Origin: Saprospiraceae bacterium
GTDB taxonomy: Bacteria > Bacteroidota > Bacteroidia > Chitinophagales > Saprospiraceae
Length of the DNA: 58,852 nt
Direction: 5' to 3'
Assembly: GCA_020628475.1 (NCBI GenBank)
Contig: JAHDFB010000015.1
Location: 1-58,852 of the forward strand
The position numbers and the translations under genes are program-made. Every line of letters begins with the position of its first letter. Position 1 is the first letter of the stretch. Shown here piece by piece: positions 18,049-26,800 of the stretch. Under the pieces are notes generated by a model, which worked only from the letters and a program-made list of their open reading frames with translations, ran no database searches and was not told where the DNA came from.

Positions 18049-18927
18049 ATGCAGGAAGATATTCCCAAAATAAACTTTAAGAAAAGCAGGGATTTAGGTA
18101 TCGAAATCATGCGATTCGAACAGCTTGCCGAAAAGCTGAATAGTACTCAAGATCATGATCCTTTTGGTGTTCACAAGATAAATTTTCATCTTATTCTGCT
18201 CGTTAAAAAGGGAAGTTATGATCATTTTGTCGATTTCCAATCCTATGAAGTAAAGGTTGGTTCTTGTCTATTTGTAGCCAATAATCAAGTACATCATTTC
18301 GGCAAGAATGTACAGACAACCGAAGGCATTGCCATTGTATTCAATCAATCGTTTATTGAGAGGCACTATTTTCTAGCGAATGAGTTGAAATTAAACAGAC
18401 TCTTTAACTACCATATTGAAAACCCTCTATTGAATGCGGAGGATTTGAAATCTGACCCCATCATTGAATTTGCGGAAAAATTGCATACGGAATATCATCA
18501 TCCTGAACGCCTGGATAAATCTAAGATTCTTGCTGCACTACTTTATGTGCTTCTGCTAAAAGCGGAACGGGCAAAATCCATATGTGCACCCTATCAAGTA
18601 AAATTACAATGGATCGAAGTTTTCCAGCAATTTAGAACCCTGTTAGAAAAAGAATACATTCACAGCCGAAATGCCAGAGATTATGCCGGTAAGTTGTTCA
18701 TCTCTTACAAATTTTTGAATGACATTGTCAAACAATTATCTGGTAAAACCGTGAAGCATTTTATCGATGATTTTGTGATCATTGAAATCAAACGATATTT
18801 AGTATCCACCGCTCTGTCTATTAAAGAAATCAGCTTGGCAACAGGATTCGATGAGGTCAGTAATATGACGAAGTTCTTTAAGAAAAATACTCAAATCACC
18901 CCCACTGCTTTCAGAACCCAATCGTAA
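18049..18927 (+). CDS. AraC-family transcriptional regulator
   Basis: 292 aa. The N-terminal cupin-like sensor (about 30-130; FHLILLVKKGSYDHFVDFQSYEVKVGSCLFV, QVHHF) is joined to an AraC DNA-binding domain (about 195-290), whose second helix-turn-helix reads LSIKEISLATGFDEVSNMTKFFKKNTQITPTAFR. The layout matches regulators that sense small ligands. It precedes a same-strand set of ABM lipoprotein, methyltransferase and cupin genes, which it may control (inference from position). The gap from the esterase is 42 bp. Confidence 0.92.
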   Translation: MQEDIPKINFKKSRDLGIEIMRFEQLAEKLNSTQDHDPFGVHKINFHLILLVKKGSYDHFVDFQSYEVKVGSCLFVANNQVHHFGKNVQTTEGIAIVFNQSFIERHYFLANELKLNRLFNYHIENPLLNAEDLKSDPIIEFAEKLHTEYHHPERLDKSKILAALLYVLLLKAERAKSICAPYQVKLQWIEVFQQFRTLLEKEYIHSRNARDYAGKLFISYKFLNDIVKQLSGKTVKHFIDDFVIIEIKRYLVSTALSIKEISLATGFDEVSNMTKFFKKNTQITPTAFRTQS

Positions 18928-18990
18928 GCCTAGTTACACTTTTACCATTCTTAGCATCAAATCTATAAGAGGGTAAGCACCTATGAGGTA

Positions 18991-18998
18991 TAATTTTG
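18991..18998 (+). promoter_or_regulatory. Candidate -7 box before the ABM lipoprotein gene
   Basis: TAATTTTG matches TAnnTTTG exactly and lies 62 bp before the start codon at 19060. No convincing -33 partner. Confidence 0.35.
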
Positions 18999-19059
18999 TG
19001 TCTATGCGTGTAGAATAACTTAAAGCGCAACTATTAAATATTAACCATAGATTCAATCA

Positions 19060-19746
19060 ATGAAACGTTCCATTTTAAATCTCGCCTTTCTATCCATTCT
19101 AATGACCAGTTGTCATCAACATACTTCTATTTTAGAAGTAACGACTTTCCAACTGAACGACCTTGCCAATCCCACTCGATTTCATCAACTAGATGCTCAA
19201 ATCGAAGCAACTTTTACAAGCAAACAGCCTGGCTTTATCCATCGACAAAGTGGATTAACCGAGCAAGGAGAGTATGTCGTTTTGGTCTATTGGAATTCGG
19301 CCGAAGAAGCAGATGCATCCATGAAAAAATTTATGTCTGATCCTGCTGTTGCAGAATACGCATCCATGATTAAAGCGGAAAGTATGGACATGTCAAGATA
19401 TACTACCAACAAAGCTTTTGATGCCAATTCGAGCCGTTTTATCGAGTTGATGCGATTCCAGTTGAAAGATGACGTGACTGCGAAGACTTTCCAAGACGCG
19501 AATACAGCTGTCGAAAAGGGTTTTACAGCGAACCAGAAAGGTTTCCTTCAGCGTATTAGCGGTTCAAATGAACAAGAAGATCGAATGGTGGTTATTTATT
19601 GGGATACAAAAGCGCATTCAGATGCCGCTCTTCAACCTTTCATGCGTCATGAACTATCGAACACATTTCTCGGTCTGATGAACGATGATAGCGTTGACTT
19701 CAAACGATATCAGAGCATAGAATCTATCACAAAACAGCAGAAATAA
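19060..19746 (+). CDS. Lipoprotein with two tandem ABM-like (dimeric alpha/beta barrel) domains
   Basis: 228 aa with lipobox LMTSC (Cys18). Two related units of about 95 residues follow: LEVTTFQLND ... ATFTSKQPGFIHRQSGLTEQGEYVVLVYWNS ... FMSDPAV, and IELMRFQLKD ... KGFTANQKGFLQRISGSNEQEDRMVVIYWDT ... FMRHELS. The spacing of F-Q-L, PGF, V-YW and the final acidic/aromatic helix fits antibiotic-biosynthesis-monooxygenase-type barrels, normally cytosolic dimers; here a fused pair is tethered to the envelope. No catalytic residue can be assigned. It is first in the set with methyltransferase and cupin. Confidence 0.72.
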   Translation: MKRSILNLAFLSILMTSCHQHTSILEVTTFQLNDLANPTRFHQLDAQIEATFTSKQPGFIHRQSGLTEQGEYVVLVYWNSAEEADASMKKFMSDPAVAEYASMIKAESMDMSRYTTNKAFDANSSRFIELMRFQLKDDVTAKTFQDANTAVEKGFTANQKGFLQRISGSNEQEDRMVVIYWDTKAHSDAALQPFMRHELSNTFLGLMNDDSVDFKRYQSIESITKQQK

Positions 19747-19768
19747 TCAACACAAGAAAAACAAATAA

Positions 19769-19788
19769 GGCCATTCTTATGAATAGCC
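19769..19788 (+). other. Short hairpin in the ABM-methyltransferase spacer
   Basis: GGC-c-ATTC, loop TTAT, GAAT-a-GCC (19769-19788). Lies between co-oriented genes; it may attenuate read-through or protect a 3' end. Confidence 0.35.
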
Positions 19789-19816
19789 ATATACATTCAT
19801 TTAAAATTTTAATTCA

Positions 19817-20470
19817 ATGCAAACTACCATAAATCAGAATCGCATAGCCGAAACACTTCGAACTCTTTTTGAAGATTCAAAAAATGATCGTTTCAAAATG
19901 CTGAAGGGTGTTTCCAAAGGAATCTTTAGACCCTTACAACCAGCAGATTTCAAAGATGTATATCTTTCTATATCTAAAGAGCAAGGAGAAGCGCTCTGCG
20001 ATTTAATTCAAGAGAACCATCTAAAGCATATTGTTGAATTTGGTACTTCTTTTGGAATATCGACACTATACTTAGCTCAGGCTATTATCGAGACAGGCGG
20101 GTCCATTATTACAACGGAGTTGCTCGAATCGAAAGCACAACGTGCCCAAGAAAACTTCGATAAAGCAGGTGTAGGTGATGTAATAGAACTTCGCGTCGGT
20201 GATGCAATGAAAACCCTTTCCAATCATCAAGCACCGATCGATTTTCTCTTACTAGATGGGTGGAAAGATTTATACTTACCACTCTTTGAAATGTTAGAGT
20301 CAAATTTTCATCGGGACAGCATTATTTATGTTGATAATGCCGATATGGATGGATCGCAAATATTATTGAGAACGGTAGCAGCGAAGTCCAACTATCACAT
20401 CGAATATCAATTTCATGGGAAAGTAGCGATTATTCGCTGTAATCATTCATCTAAAAACGAAATCATTTGA
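19817..20470 (+). CDS. Class I SAM-dependent methyltransferase (O-methyltransferase-like)
   Basis: 217 aa, cytosolic. SAM-binding motif I is IVEFGTSFGISTLYLA (about 72-87), followed by an acidic motif II (IITTELLESKAQRAQENF) with the Glu that holds the SAM ribose, DAMKTL, and a post-motif DFLLLDGWKDLYLPLFEML; this order matches the catechol O-methyltransferase-like group. Acceptor unknown. It overlaps neither neighbour; 13 bp separate it from the cupin gene, so both are likely on one transcript. Confidence 0.85.
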   Translation: MQTTINQNRIAETLRTLFEDSKNDRFKMLKGVSKGIFRPLQPADFKDVYLSISKEQGEALCDLIQENHLKHIVEFGTSFGISTLYLAQAIIETGGSIITTELLESKAQRAQENFDKAGVGDVIELRVGDAMKTLSNHQAPIDFLLLDGWKDLYLPLFEMLESNFHRDSIIYVDNADMDGSQILLRTVAAKSNYHIEYQFHGKVAIIRCNHSSKNEII

Positions 20471-20483
20471 CAATCCAATTTTC

Positions 20484-20930
20484 ATGATGTTAGAAAAAGA
20501 ATTTATTCGACAAGGCGCTGGGCGCAATTATAATTACTCGCAAGATCATTGTTTCATCAAATTATCATCAGAATCTACTGGAGGAAAGCTCTGTATGGTG
20601 GAAGATACCTTGAAACCAGGTTTCAACTTGGGACGTCATCATCATAAGATCATGACTGAAGTATTTTATATTCTTGAAGGTAGCGTCACGTTTGTATTTG
20701 ATGATGAAACGATCATTGCGCAAGCTGGAGACACCATCACGGTACCTCCGAACGTTTGGCACGCCGCACATTGTAAAGCCGGCGGTAAAATGTTAACCAT
20801 TTTTGAAAATGGTCGGTTTGATGAATATCTGGAAACACTAAGCAGACTGTCGGAACAGGATTTTGAAAATGAGACACTGATGCAGTCAATATCTGCGTCT
20901 TATGATATTTATGAATCGCCATCGCGATAG
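20484..20930 (+). CDS. Cupin domain protein
   Basis: 148-aa single cupin. Metal ligands can be read in motif 1 as His52/His54 and Glu59 (RHHHKIMTEVFYILEG) and motif 2 as His93 (PPNVWHAAHC). Cytosolic, likely metal-binding enzyme or small-molecule sensor. Last gene of the AraC-adjacent set; its 3' side opens into a hairpin-rich convergent region. Confidence 0.88.
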   Translation: MMLEKEFIRQGAGRNYNYSQDHCFIKLSSESTGGKLCMVEDTLKPGFNLGRHHHKIMTEVFYILEGSVTFVFDDETIIAQAGDTITVPPNVWHAAHCKAGGKMLTIFENGRFDEYLETLSRLSEQDFENETLMQSISASYDIYESPSR

Positions 20931-20939
20931 AGATAGTCA

Positions 20940-21045
20940 GGGGGCCGCATGCTGTGCGGCCTCCCGAACTGGCTAATGCCAGTGAGGGATGAACTTGTGA
21001 AACCCGAGATAGCTCGACCCTGGAACAGCTTTGCTGTGTCAGGGG
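20940..21045. other. GC-rich cluster of hairpins in a convergent gene gap
   Basis: Between the cupin stop and the Kelch gene terminator: GGCCGCA/TGCGGCC (20943-20949 with 20955-20961), ACTGGC-TAAT-GCCAGT (20968-20983), and a two-part stem CCCTG/CAGGG outside ACAGC-TTT-GCTGT (21018-21044). Spaced evenly in about 105 bp, with no reading frame of its own. Candidate structured RNA or 3'-end elements. Confidence 0.55.
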
Positions 21046-21056
21046 ATCGCCCACAT

Positions 21057-21092
21057 AAAAATGCCCCATAGCATACGAATACTACGGGGCAT
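21057..21092 (-). terminator. Rho-independent terminator of the Kelch protein gene
   Basis: On the minus strand ATGCCCC (21092-21086) pairs with GGGGCAT (21067-21061), extended by an inner TAG/CTA, and runs into a T-tract (A-run 21057-21060 on plus). It lies 20 bp after the stop codon. Confidence 0.85.
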
Positions 21093-21111
21093 CTCATCTT
21101 ATATCTTTACT

Positions 21112-22332
21112 TTATTGCTTCACAAATTGCTTACGAATACGCTTATCTCCTACGGTCATATAGATCCAATAAGATCCGCTGACAAACTGATCTAATTCGA
21201 TCTGCTGTACCGCCTCTTTCTTTTCAAAAACCATTTTAGAAGAGGCATCAAAAATCTGTAGAGATGAGACTTTTGATGGATCGATATTATAATCTATATT
21301 AATGAATTCCGTCGCTGGATTGGGATAGATGTCGAAAGGCGATTGCTGAAAATCGCTCCATTCTTCCTCGGTCCCCGTTGGTGATTCTGCCAACAAATAT
21401 CGGTAAACTTCATATTCCTCAACGGATGGATTCGCCGTCCAACCAGAGACAATATAAACATATCCATCAATGATAAACGATGATGGTGCCCATCTGGACT
21501 GCCCTGGATGCGGTTCCAATTCGATCCAAGAATCTATCTCAGGAATATATTGCCAAAACTCACCAGTAGCTAAATTATCGTGAAAATTATCCGTTCCACT
21601 GAGCGCATAGCCTCTACCCCCGTAACTAAATTGTGTTCCCGCCACTCGATCGTCTAAATCTGCAATCTGTGTCCAACTATCCGTTTCTACATCATACTTA
21701 AACCAAGTCGTGCGATGGCCTGAACCAACGTATATATCGTCCTCTATTACAAACATGTAAGGGTGATGTCTATTGCCAGGCATTCCCGCTTTTTGTGTCC
21801 AAACCTGTGTCTCAATATCATACTGCCACCAGTCGCCCAAGTTTCCACCGCTTCCGCCGCCCATCCCTACATAGACTTTATTATCCATGGTCACAAAGGC
21901 AGGGTGCGTTCTTCCCTCGCATGGACAAGAAGGTAATTCAGTAAATGTGTTCGTTGTAGGATCCCAAGACCATAAATCATTGAGCAGACCAAAATTATTA
22001 TCCAATCCAAATCCAAAATATAACAAACCATCCCATACTGCACCGATTCCGTATCCTCTCGATGTACCGTCATAATCCAATTTTTCCCAGGTATCCGTTA
22101 CTGGATCATATCGATGAAAATCTCGAGAATGAAAATTGGTTTCGTCTGTTTCACTGCTTCCTCCCGTCAGAATATATCCATATCCGTCAATGGCAAATCC
22201 AATACCATGATTTCTTGTAAAGATGGTATTGTTCATTTTTTCCCATTCCTGTCCATAGGATTGCGTGATCATCATGCAAAACACGAAACAAAACGTGCTC
22301 AAAGTGAAGATGCTTGTAGATTTTATTGTCAT
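21112..22332 (-). CDS. Secreted Kelch-repeat protein with T9SS sorting domain
   Basis: 406 aa with signal peptide (ITQSYGQ). Residues 40-320 hold about six Kelch-type beta-propeller blades, each with a GG or GYGY turn followed by DPxTDTWxxL: DGYGYILTGGS, YDPVTDTWEKL, WDPTTNTFTEL, YDIETQVWTQ, YDVETDSWTQI. The C-terminal 75 residues are a T9SS type A domain (PFDIYPNPATEF ... GSYWIYMTVGDKRIRKQF). Surface or secreted beta-propeller; ligand unknown. Confidence 0.9.
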   Translation of the reverse strand: MTIKSTSIFTLSTFCFVFCMMITQSYGQEWEKMNNTIFTRNHGIGFAIDGYGYILTGGSSETDETNFHSRDFHRYDPVTDTWEKLDYDGTSRGYGIGAVWDGLLYFGFGLDNNFGLLNDLWSWDPTTNTFTELPSCPCEGRTHPAFVTMDNKVYVGMGGGSGGNLGDWWQYDIETQVWTQKAGMPGNRHHPYMFVIEDDIYVGSGHRTTWFKYDVETDSWTQIADLDDRVAGTQFSYGGRGYALSGTDNFHDNLATGEFWQYIPEIDSWIELEPHPGQSRWAPSSFIIDGYVYIVSGWTANPSVEEYEVYRYLLAESPTGTEEEWSDFQQSPFDIYPNPATEFINIDYNIDPSKVSSLQIFDASSKMVFEKKEAVQQIELDQFVSGSYWIYMTVGDKRIRKQFVKQ

Positions 22333-22346
22333 TTATTTTTTTTTGC

Positions 22347-22354
22347 CAAATATA
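22347..22354 (-). promoter_or_regulatory. Candidate -7 box of the Kelch gene
   Basis: Minus-strand TATATTTG, a perfect TAnnTTTG match, ends 15 bp before the ATG at 22332, giving a very short leader. A divergent promoter for the next gene lies about 60-80 bp away. Confidence 0.42.
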
Positions 22355-22405
22355 ATAGATTGAAGCAGGTTGAAATGTCTCAGATTTTATATTTATAACG
22401 AAATG

Positions 22406-22434
22406 TTTGTTTTTGAAAGAAAGCTTTACCTTTA
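22406..22434 (+). promoter_or_regulatory. Candidate promoter of the YdeI-like gene
   Basis: TTTG (22406-22409), a 17-bp spacer and TACCTTTA (22427-22434) resemble the Bacteroidota -33/-7 pair with one mismatch. The start codon is at 22456. Confidence 0.4.
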
Positions 22435-22455
22435 TATTCCATAATAAGATGCAAT

Positions 22456-23055
22456 ATGTATAAACCTGCTGATGTAGATGACTATATAGCTTACCACGAA
22501 TCATGGTCTGAAGAACTCCATAAACTTCGTTCTTTGTTGCAACAATCCGAATTGGATGAGACTATTAAATGGTACATTCCAACTTACACTTGGAGGAACA
22601 AAAATGTCATTGGAATGGGCGCGTTTAAAGAATGGACCGCTATCTGGTTTTTCCAAGGTTCTTTTCTTAGCGATCCTTACCAAGTCTTAGTCAATGCACA
22701 GGAAGGAAAAACCAAGGGACTTCGTCAATGGCGCTTTAAAAAAGGTGCTCCGATGGATGCAGTAAAAATCATGGAATACATCGTAGAAGCGACGGAAAAT
22801 CAAAAACAGGGACTCGAAATAAAAGTGGCAAAAGCTACTCGAAAAGCTGAACCGATTCCTCCACGACTCCAGAAAGCATTGGCACAATCTAGTACCGCAA
22901 AACATCAATGGGAACAACTTAGCATTGCGAAAAGAAACGACTATTGTCGACATATTTCGGAAGCAAAACAGGATAAAACAAAAGATAAACGCCTGCAATC
23001 CATTTTACCCATGATCGAGGCTGGAAAAGGGCTGAATGACCGATACATCAAGTAA
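22456..23055 (+). CDS. YdeI/OmdA-like DUF1801 protein
   Basis: 199 aa, cytosolic. The N-terminal 115 residues match the DUF1801 fold (LDETIKWYIPTYTWRNKNVIGMGAFKEWTAIWFFQGSFLSDP, then RQWRFKKG); the C-terminal 60 form the OmdA helix bundle (PIPPRLQKAL, WEQLSIAKRNDYCRHISEAKQDKTKDKRLQSILPMIEAGKGLNDRY). YdeI of B. subtilis has been linked with antimicrobial resistance, but biochemical function is not known. Stands alone. Confidence 0.82.
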   Translation: MYKPADVDDYIAYHESWSEELHKLRSLLQQSELDETIKWYIPTYTWRNKNVIGMGAFKEWTAIWFFQGSFLSDPYQVLVNAQEGKTKGLRQWRFKKGAPMDAVKIMEYIVEATENQKQGLEIKVAKATRKAEPIPPRLQKALAQSSTAKHQWEQLSIAKRNDYCRHISEAKQDKTKDKRLQSILPMIEAGKGLNDRYIK

Positions 23056-23823
23056 TTATGTTCCTTGCAACCACTTTTTAAAAGCTGCGGTTCGGCTACC
23101 ACTAGTAAACAGTTTAATCTGATGTGGTAGACATATGAGCAATTTATTTTTCGAATAAAACGATACCTTCTCAATGGCTTCTATATGAACTATCTCACTT
23201 CTATTAATTCTAAAAAATTGGGATGGATTCAATACGGTTTCCAACTTTGATATCATAAGATTGATACTGTGTTTTCTTCCTTCTGTGTCTGCCAACAAAC
23301 AGAAATCTCCTGCCGCTTGAAAATATAGAATCTGGTCCAACGAAATCAGAATAAGTCCTTGCTTCTTTTTAGATATAAAGCGCTCCTTATATTTCGGGCG
23401 TTCTTGCCCCACGATTTTTTTCAGCGTGGCTACTATGTCTTCATTGACGGCCATCTCTTGATTTTTACGAAAGAGCCGTTCAAATTTTCTGAGTGCTTGA
23501 TTAAATGATTCTTGAGAAAATGGCTTAATGAGATAGGCAATGCCCTGTGTCTCAAAAGCATCTTGCATGTATTTATTATAGGTTGTACAAAATATAATCG
23601 GACAAAGAATTTCAATCTGTTCGAATAGTTCGAAACTGGAGCCATCCAATAATTTAATATCCGACAGAATCAGATCCGCCTCTGTAAACAAGGAAGACTT
23701 TTCTAAAGCATCTTCGATTGAAACAAACCAAGCCAGTATTTGTGCATCATCTGAATACTCATAGAGGTATTTTTCCAATTTTTTAAACGCCGGTTTTTCG
23801 TCTTCTATTATTATGACCTGCAT
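23056..23823 (-). CDS. LytTR-type response regulator
   Basis: 255 aa. The receiver domain (1-120) has acidic pocket Glu7/Asp8, phosphoacceptor Asp55 (LILSDIKLLDG) and Lys in YLIKPFS. The C-terminal LytTR DNA-binding domain (about 145-255) reads IYFQAAGDFCLLAD ... SKLETVLNPSQFFRINRSEIVHIEAIEKVSF. Three bp after the histidine kinase gene, so it is the partner of that sensor. The final part (LPHQIKLFTSGSRTAAFKKWL) matches LytTR ends. Confidence 0.94.
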   Translation of the reverse strand: MQVIIIEDEKPAFKKLEKYLYEYSDDAQILAWFVSIEDALEKSSLFTEADLILSDIKLLDGSSFELFEQIEILCPIIFCTTYNKYMQDAFETQGIAYLIKPFSQESFNQALRKFERLFRKNQEMAVNEDIVATLKKIVGQERPKYKERFISKKKQGLILISLDQILYFQAAGDFCLLADTEGRKHSINLMISKLETVLNPSQFFRINRSEIVHIEAIEKVSFYSKNKLLICLPHQIKLFTSGSRTAAFKKWLQGT

Positions 23824-23826
23824 GAT

Positions 23827-24858
23827 CTACTGTTTGATATGTTCTATATAGGGTAATCGTATGGTGAATTGGTCGTCCACCCGTAGCTCAAAGGATTGAT
23901 TACTCAATAATTCATACCTCGATTGCAAATTGGACAATCCAATTTTAAACGATGTGGAAGGTTTCTTTTTAGACTGTATGTTATTACTGATCTCCAAGTA
24001 TTCGTCTTCAATCCGTATTGTTGTTTTAATGGGATTTTTTCGGGATCCGCCGTTGTGTTTAACAATATTTTCAAATACGGTTTGAATGGCACCTGTCGGC
24101 AACCACTGGTCCGACTTCCTCGATCGTTGATCCAGTAATTCGAATTGATAATGTTGATCAAATCGCTCTTGAATCAAATAAATATAATGATTTGCAAATT
24201 CCAACTCTTGATCCAAAAATACGACATGCTCATCCTTGGTGGCTAACAGATATTGATATAACATAGCGAGTTTTTGAATGTAGGGTTTTGCTTTTTCCGG
24301 CTCGGTATCCAGCAATGAATCCAATGTATTTAAATTATTAAATAGAAAGTGCGGATCAATTTGACTTTTTAATATTCTGAGCTCATTGGCCCTTAGGGTG
24401 CTTTCATTCTTGAGCATATTTACCTGTGCATCATGGGCCTTTTTCAGCATTATAATACCTAGGAGAAATCCATAAGCTATTGTAGACACGATGAATATCC
24501 CGAACGTGTCGTCCCAGACATCTTGATAATCAATTTTTGTACGATCAAAAATCAGCCAATACAAGCTCGTTTGGATAAATATAAGTAGGGTCAATAATCC
24601 TACATACTTTAGAAACAATAGTAAATAATACCATTTTCCTCCCGGGTTTTTAAGCCAATGAAACACCGTAAAAAACACTAAGATCATGGTGTCTACGGTT
24701 ATCATGGCCCAAATGACTAATCGCTCAATATCAAATTCTTCAAAATTTAAGTCGATATCGTTCAGGGTCATTAAAATGGGAAAAGCGATGAAGAAAATAG
24801 CAAATATCTTGGCATCTTGCTGTTCAAATTTATATATCCTTGATCGCGTATTTGTCAT
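23827..24858 (-). CDS. LytS/YehU-family sensor histidine kinase
   Basis: 343 aa. Four TM helices in the first 140 residues and no periplasmic domain, then the His_kinase (YehU-type) core: His170 in RILKSQIDPHFLFNNLNTLD, and an ATP site with VFENIVKHNGG. This architecture pairs with LytTR regulators, and the partner begins 3 bp downstream. Signal not identifiable. A 15-bp hairpin precedes the start codon on the upstream side. Confidence 0.93.
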   Translation of the reverse strand: MTNTRSRIYKFEQQDAKIFAIFFIAFPILMTLNDIDLNFEEFDIERLVIWAMITVDTMILVFFTVFHWLKNPGGKWYYLLLFLKYVGLLTLLIFIQTSLYWLIFDRTKIDYQDVWDDTFGIFIVSTIAYGFLLGIIMLKKAHDAQVNMLKNESTLRANELRILKSQIDPHFLFNNLNTLDSLLDTEPEKAKPYIQKLAMLYQYLLATKDEHVVFLDQELEFANHYIYLIQERFDQHYQFELLDQRSRKSDQWLPTGAIQTVFENIVKHNGGSRKNPIKTTIRIEDEYLEISNNIQSKKKPSTSFKIGLSNLQSRYELLSNQSFELRVDDQFTIRLPYIEHIKQ

Positions 24859-24876
24859 CCTTGTAGTTCGTCTAAT

Positions 24877-24910
24877 ACTTCGGCAATAATAAGAGTATTA
24901 TTGCCGAAGT
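24877..24910. terminator. Perfect 15-bp hairpin between S41 protease and histidine kinase genes
   Basis: ACTTCGGCAATAATA (24877-24891), loop AGAG, TATTATTGCCGAAGT (24896-24910). It follows the S41 stop on the minus strand by about 36 bp and precedes the kinase start by 18 bp. It lacks a T-tract, so it may end or stabilise the upstream transcript, or act in the kinase leader. Confidence 0.6.
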
Positions 24911-24945
24911 GTGTCTTTGTTTTCTAAGAAATTAGAACGAGGTCT

Positions 24946-25953
24946 TTACTTTAATATTTCCTCGATGGCTCTTTCTAATATTTCATCTTTAGAACGATTA
25001 TTCCAATCAAAATCAATGTTGATATCTGCCGGTACACCTTTTTCCCAATCGGCTTCTTTAGACAAATTGAGTGCTTGAGTCGTCGAGCATCGATAGGTCC
25101 ATCCATTGGGTAATTGACCTCCATTAGGTAAACCAAGCCCTCCGCCAGTTGTATCACCTATCAATACTACATGATCCAGCGCTTTGGTGGCTAAAGAGAA
25201 GAACGAACCTGCACTATAGGTTTCCCCATCAATCAAAACCATCAGCTTATTTGTATACCTTGTATGATCGCTTGGTTGTAAATATGCTGGTGATGGTTCA
25301 GCAAATAAATCGTGATCCTTTGAACTCAATTTATTTCTTGAATAGTTCAATAAGGTTTCCTCTTCTATGAATCTTGATAAGATCATGAATATATCATCTG
25401 GTGAGCCTCCATGGTTTTCACGAATGTCTAGAATCAATCCTTTGGTCGAGGCAAATCGATCCAACATAAAATCAAGGCTGTAATGATCTACGGTGCCTGT
25501 AAATTCGTCAAATCGTATATAACCTATTTCTTCATTCTCTAAAAAACTATGTCGGAACGGTCCGGTTAAGTATTCACTATCGGAAAGATAATTCTCATAA
25601 ATAATTCGTCTGTCGTATTGATCTTGTCCGTTATATATTACCCAAGAATAGGAACGATTAAAGCTTGAAATTAAATTATTATGCCCATCTTCTAACTCGG
25701 CCATCATATCCGCCATTACTTGAAATAGACTATCATCAGACATTCCTTCAAATACAAGAGGTTCATATTGTAATCGTACGGCATCCCAATCCACCTTTTT
25801 CAGTTCGAAATAGGCATATTTCTCATTGATTTGATTCCAGAAATAGTCAAAATTCTCTAGTGGATCTATGGTGGCTTGCTCCTTTTGAAAGAGTGCATTT
25901 TCGCAGGCCGTCAAGCTGAGCAATATTGTTGTTAATATTAGTATTTGTTTCAT
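24946..25953 (-). CDS. S41 (C-terminal processing peptidase-like) lipoprotein
   Basis: 335 aa, exported with lipobox LTAC (Cys17). S41 features: an N-terminal helical part (FDYFWNQINEKYAYFELKKVDWD), GYIRFDEFTG, GLILDIRENHGGSPDD and the nucleophile region VLIDGETYSAGSFFSLATKAL followed by VVLIGDTTGGG. A PDZ domain is absent, as in many Bacteroidota relatives. It begins one base after the stop of the barrel gene upstream, so the two are translationally linked. Confidence 0.88.
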   Translation of the reverse strand: MKQILILTTILLSLTACENALFQKEQATIDPLENFDYFWNQINEKYAYFELKKVDWDAVRLQYEPLVFEGMSDDSLFQVMADMMAELEDGHNNLISSFNRSYSWVIYNGQDQYDRRIIYENYLSDSEYLTGPFRHSFLENEEIGYIRFDEFTGTVDHYSLDFMLDRFASTKGLILDIRENHGGSPDDIFMILSRFIEEETLLNYSRNKLSSKDHDLFAEPSPAYLQPSDHTRYTNKLMVLIDGETYSAGSFFSLATKALDHVVLIGDTTGGGLGLPNGGQLPNGWTYRCSTTQALNLSKEADWEKGVPADINIDFDWNNRSKDEILERAIEEILK

Positions 25954-25954
25954 A

Positions 25955-26800
25955 TTATTGGTGATTGGTTTTAAAGAATAAAGTACATCTGATAGTATGC
26001 GTAGCCATTTCTAATTGTTGACCATCTCTACCAGTAGCCAAAGCATCCCAGATATAGGAGCATTGAATGGCATTTTTATTTCTTAAGCGAACCGTATAAT
26101 CTAGTGAGCTACTAAATCGATATCCCGCGAAAAATGAAGATTGCGTTGATCCTATCAAATCGGTTCCATTGTTAGTCAAGAAGGCATCAAATAAAATGGG
26201 TAAATCTGAGCGTATTGCATTATTCAGGACACCAATATTCAACTGATAGCTCATATTTCGTTGAATTGCTGTTTTATGTTTCTTTTTAAATAGTATTGGG
26301 AGTTGAAAGTCAATCCCTGTTTTAGCTGATAAAAACAGCGTTGGAATCACTTCATAGGCCAAGCCATAGTTCATCAATCCCTCATTGTCTCTATAATTGG
26401 TTGTAAGCTGTACTTTTCCCCCAAGAGCGGTTTTCCACGATTTTTTGGATGAAGCCATAATAGGATATAAGCGGCTATAATGAATGGAGATAGAATTTAC
26501 GTAAGCCTGGTGATTTTGATCGTTAAATGAATTACCATGATTTCCCCATTGGTAGGAAAAACCGATTTCACTATCTCGGTTTTGTTTAGATTTGGACAGT
26601 GCCAAATGTATCATAGGCACCGTTCCTGTATATTTTAGCGGAGAGGTTGTCCTATCGATAAAGCTAGATTGTACTAAGCCTGTACCTATCTGAATATAGT
26701 TTTTTTTCGAAGGATTAGAATCGTCGATTTCATAACTTTCTTGCCCCAATAAAAGATTACTGGAAGAAAGCATCAACCATAAGAAAATGATTCTTTTCAT
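25955..26800 (-). CDS. Exported barrel-like protein of unknown family
   Basis: 281 aa with signal peptide (SSSNLLLGQ). The body shows alternating strands and turns (YIQIGTGLVQSSFIDR, EIGFSYQWGNHG, YQLNIGVLNNAIRSDL, SSFFAGYRFSSSLDYTVRL) compatible with an outer-membrane barrel. No named family recognised. Encoded directly ahead of the S41 lipoprotein, suggesting a shared envelope role. Confidence 0.68.
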   Translation of the reverse strand: MKRIIFLWLMLSSSNLLLGQESYEIDDSNPSKKNYIQIGTGLVQSSFIDRTTSPLKYTGTVPMIHLALSKSKQNRDSEIGFSYQWGNHGNSFNDQNHQAYVNSISIHYSRLYPIMASSKKSWKTALGGKVQLTTNYRDNEGLMNYGLAYEVIPTLFLSAKTGIDFQLPILFKKKHKTAIQRNMSYQLNIGVLNNAIRSDLPILFDAFLTNNGTDLIGSTQSSFFAGYRFSSSLDYTVRLRNKNAIQCSYIWDALATGRDGQQLEMATHTIRCTLFFKTNHQ

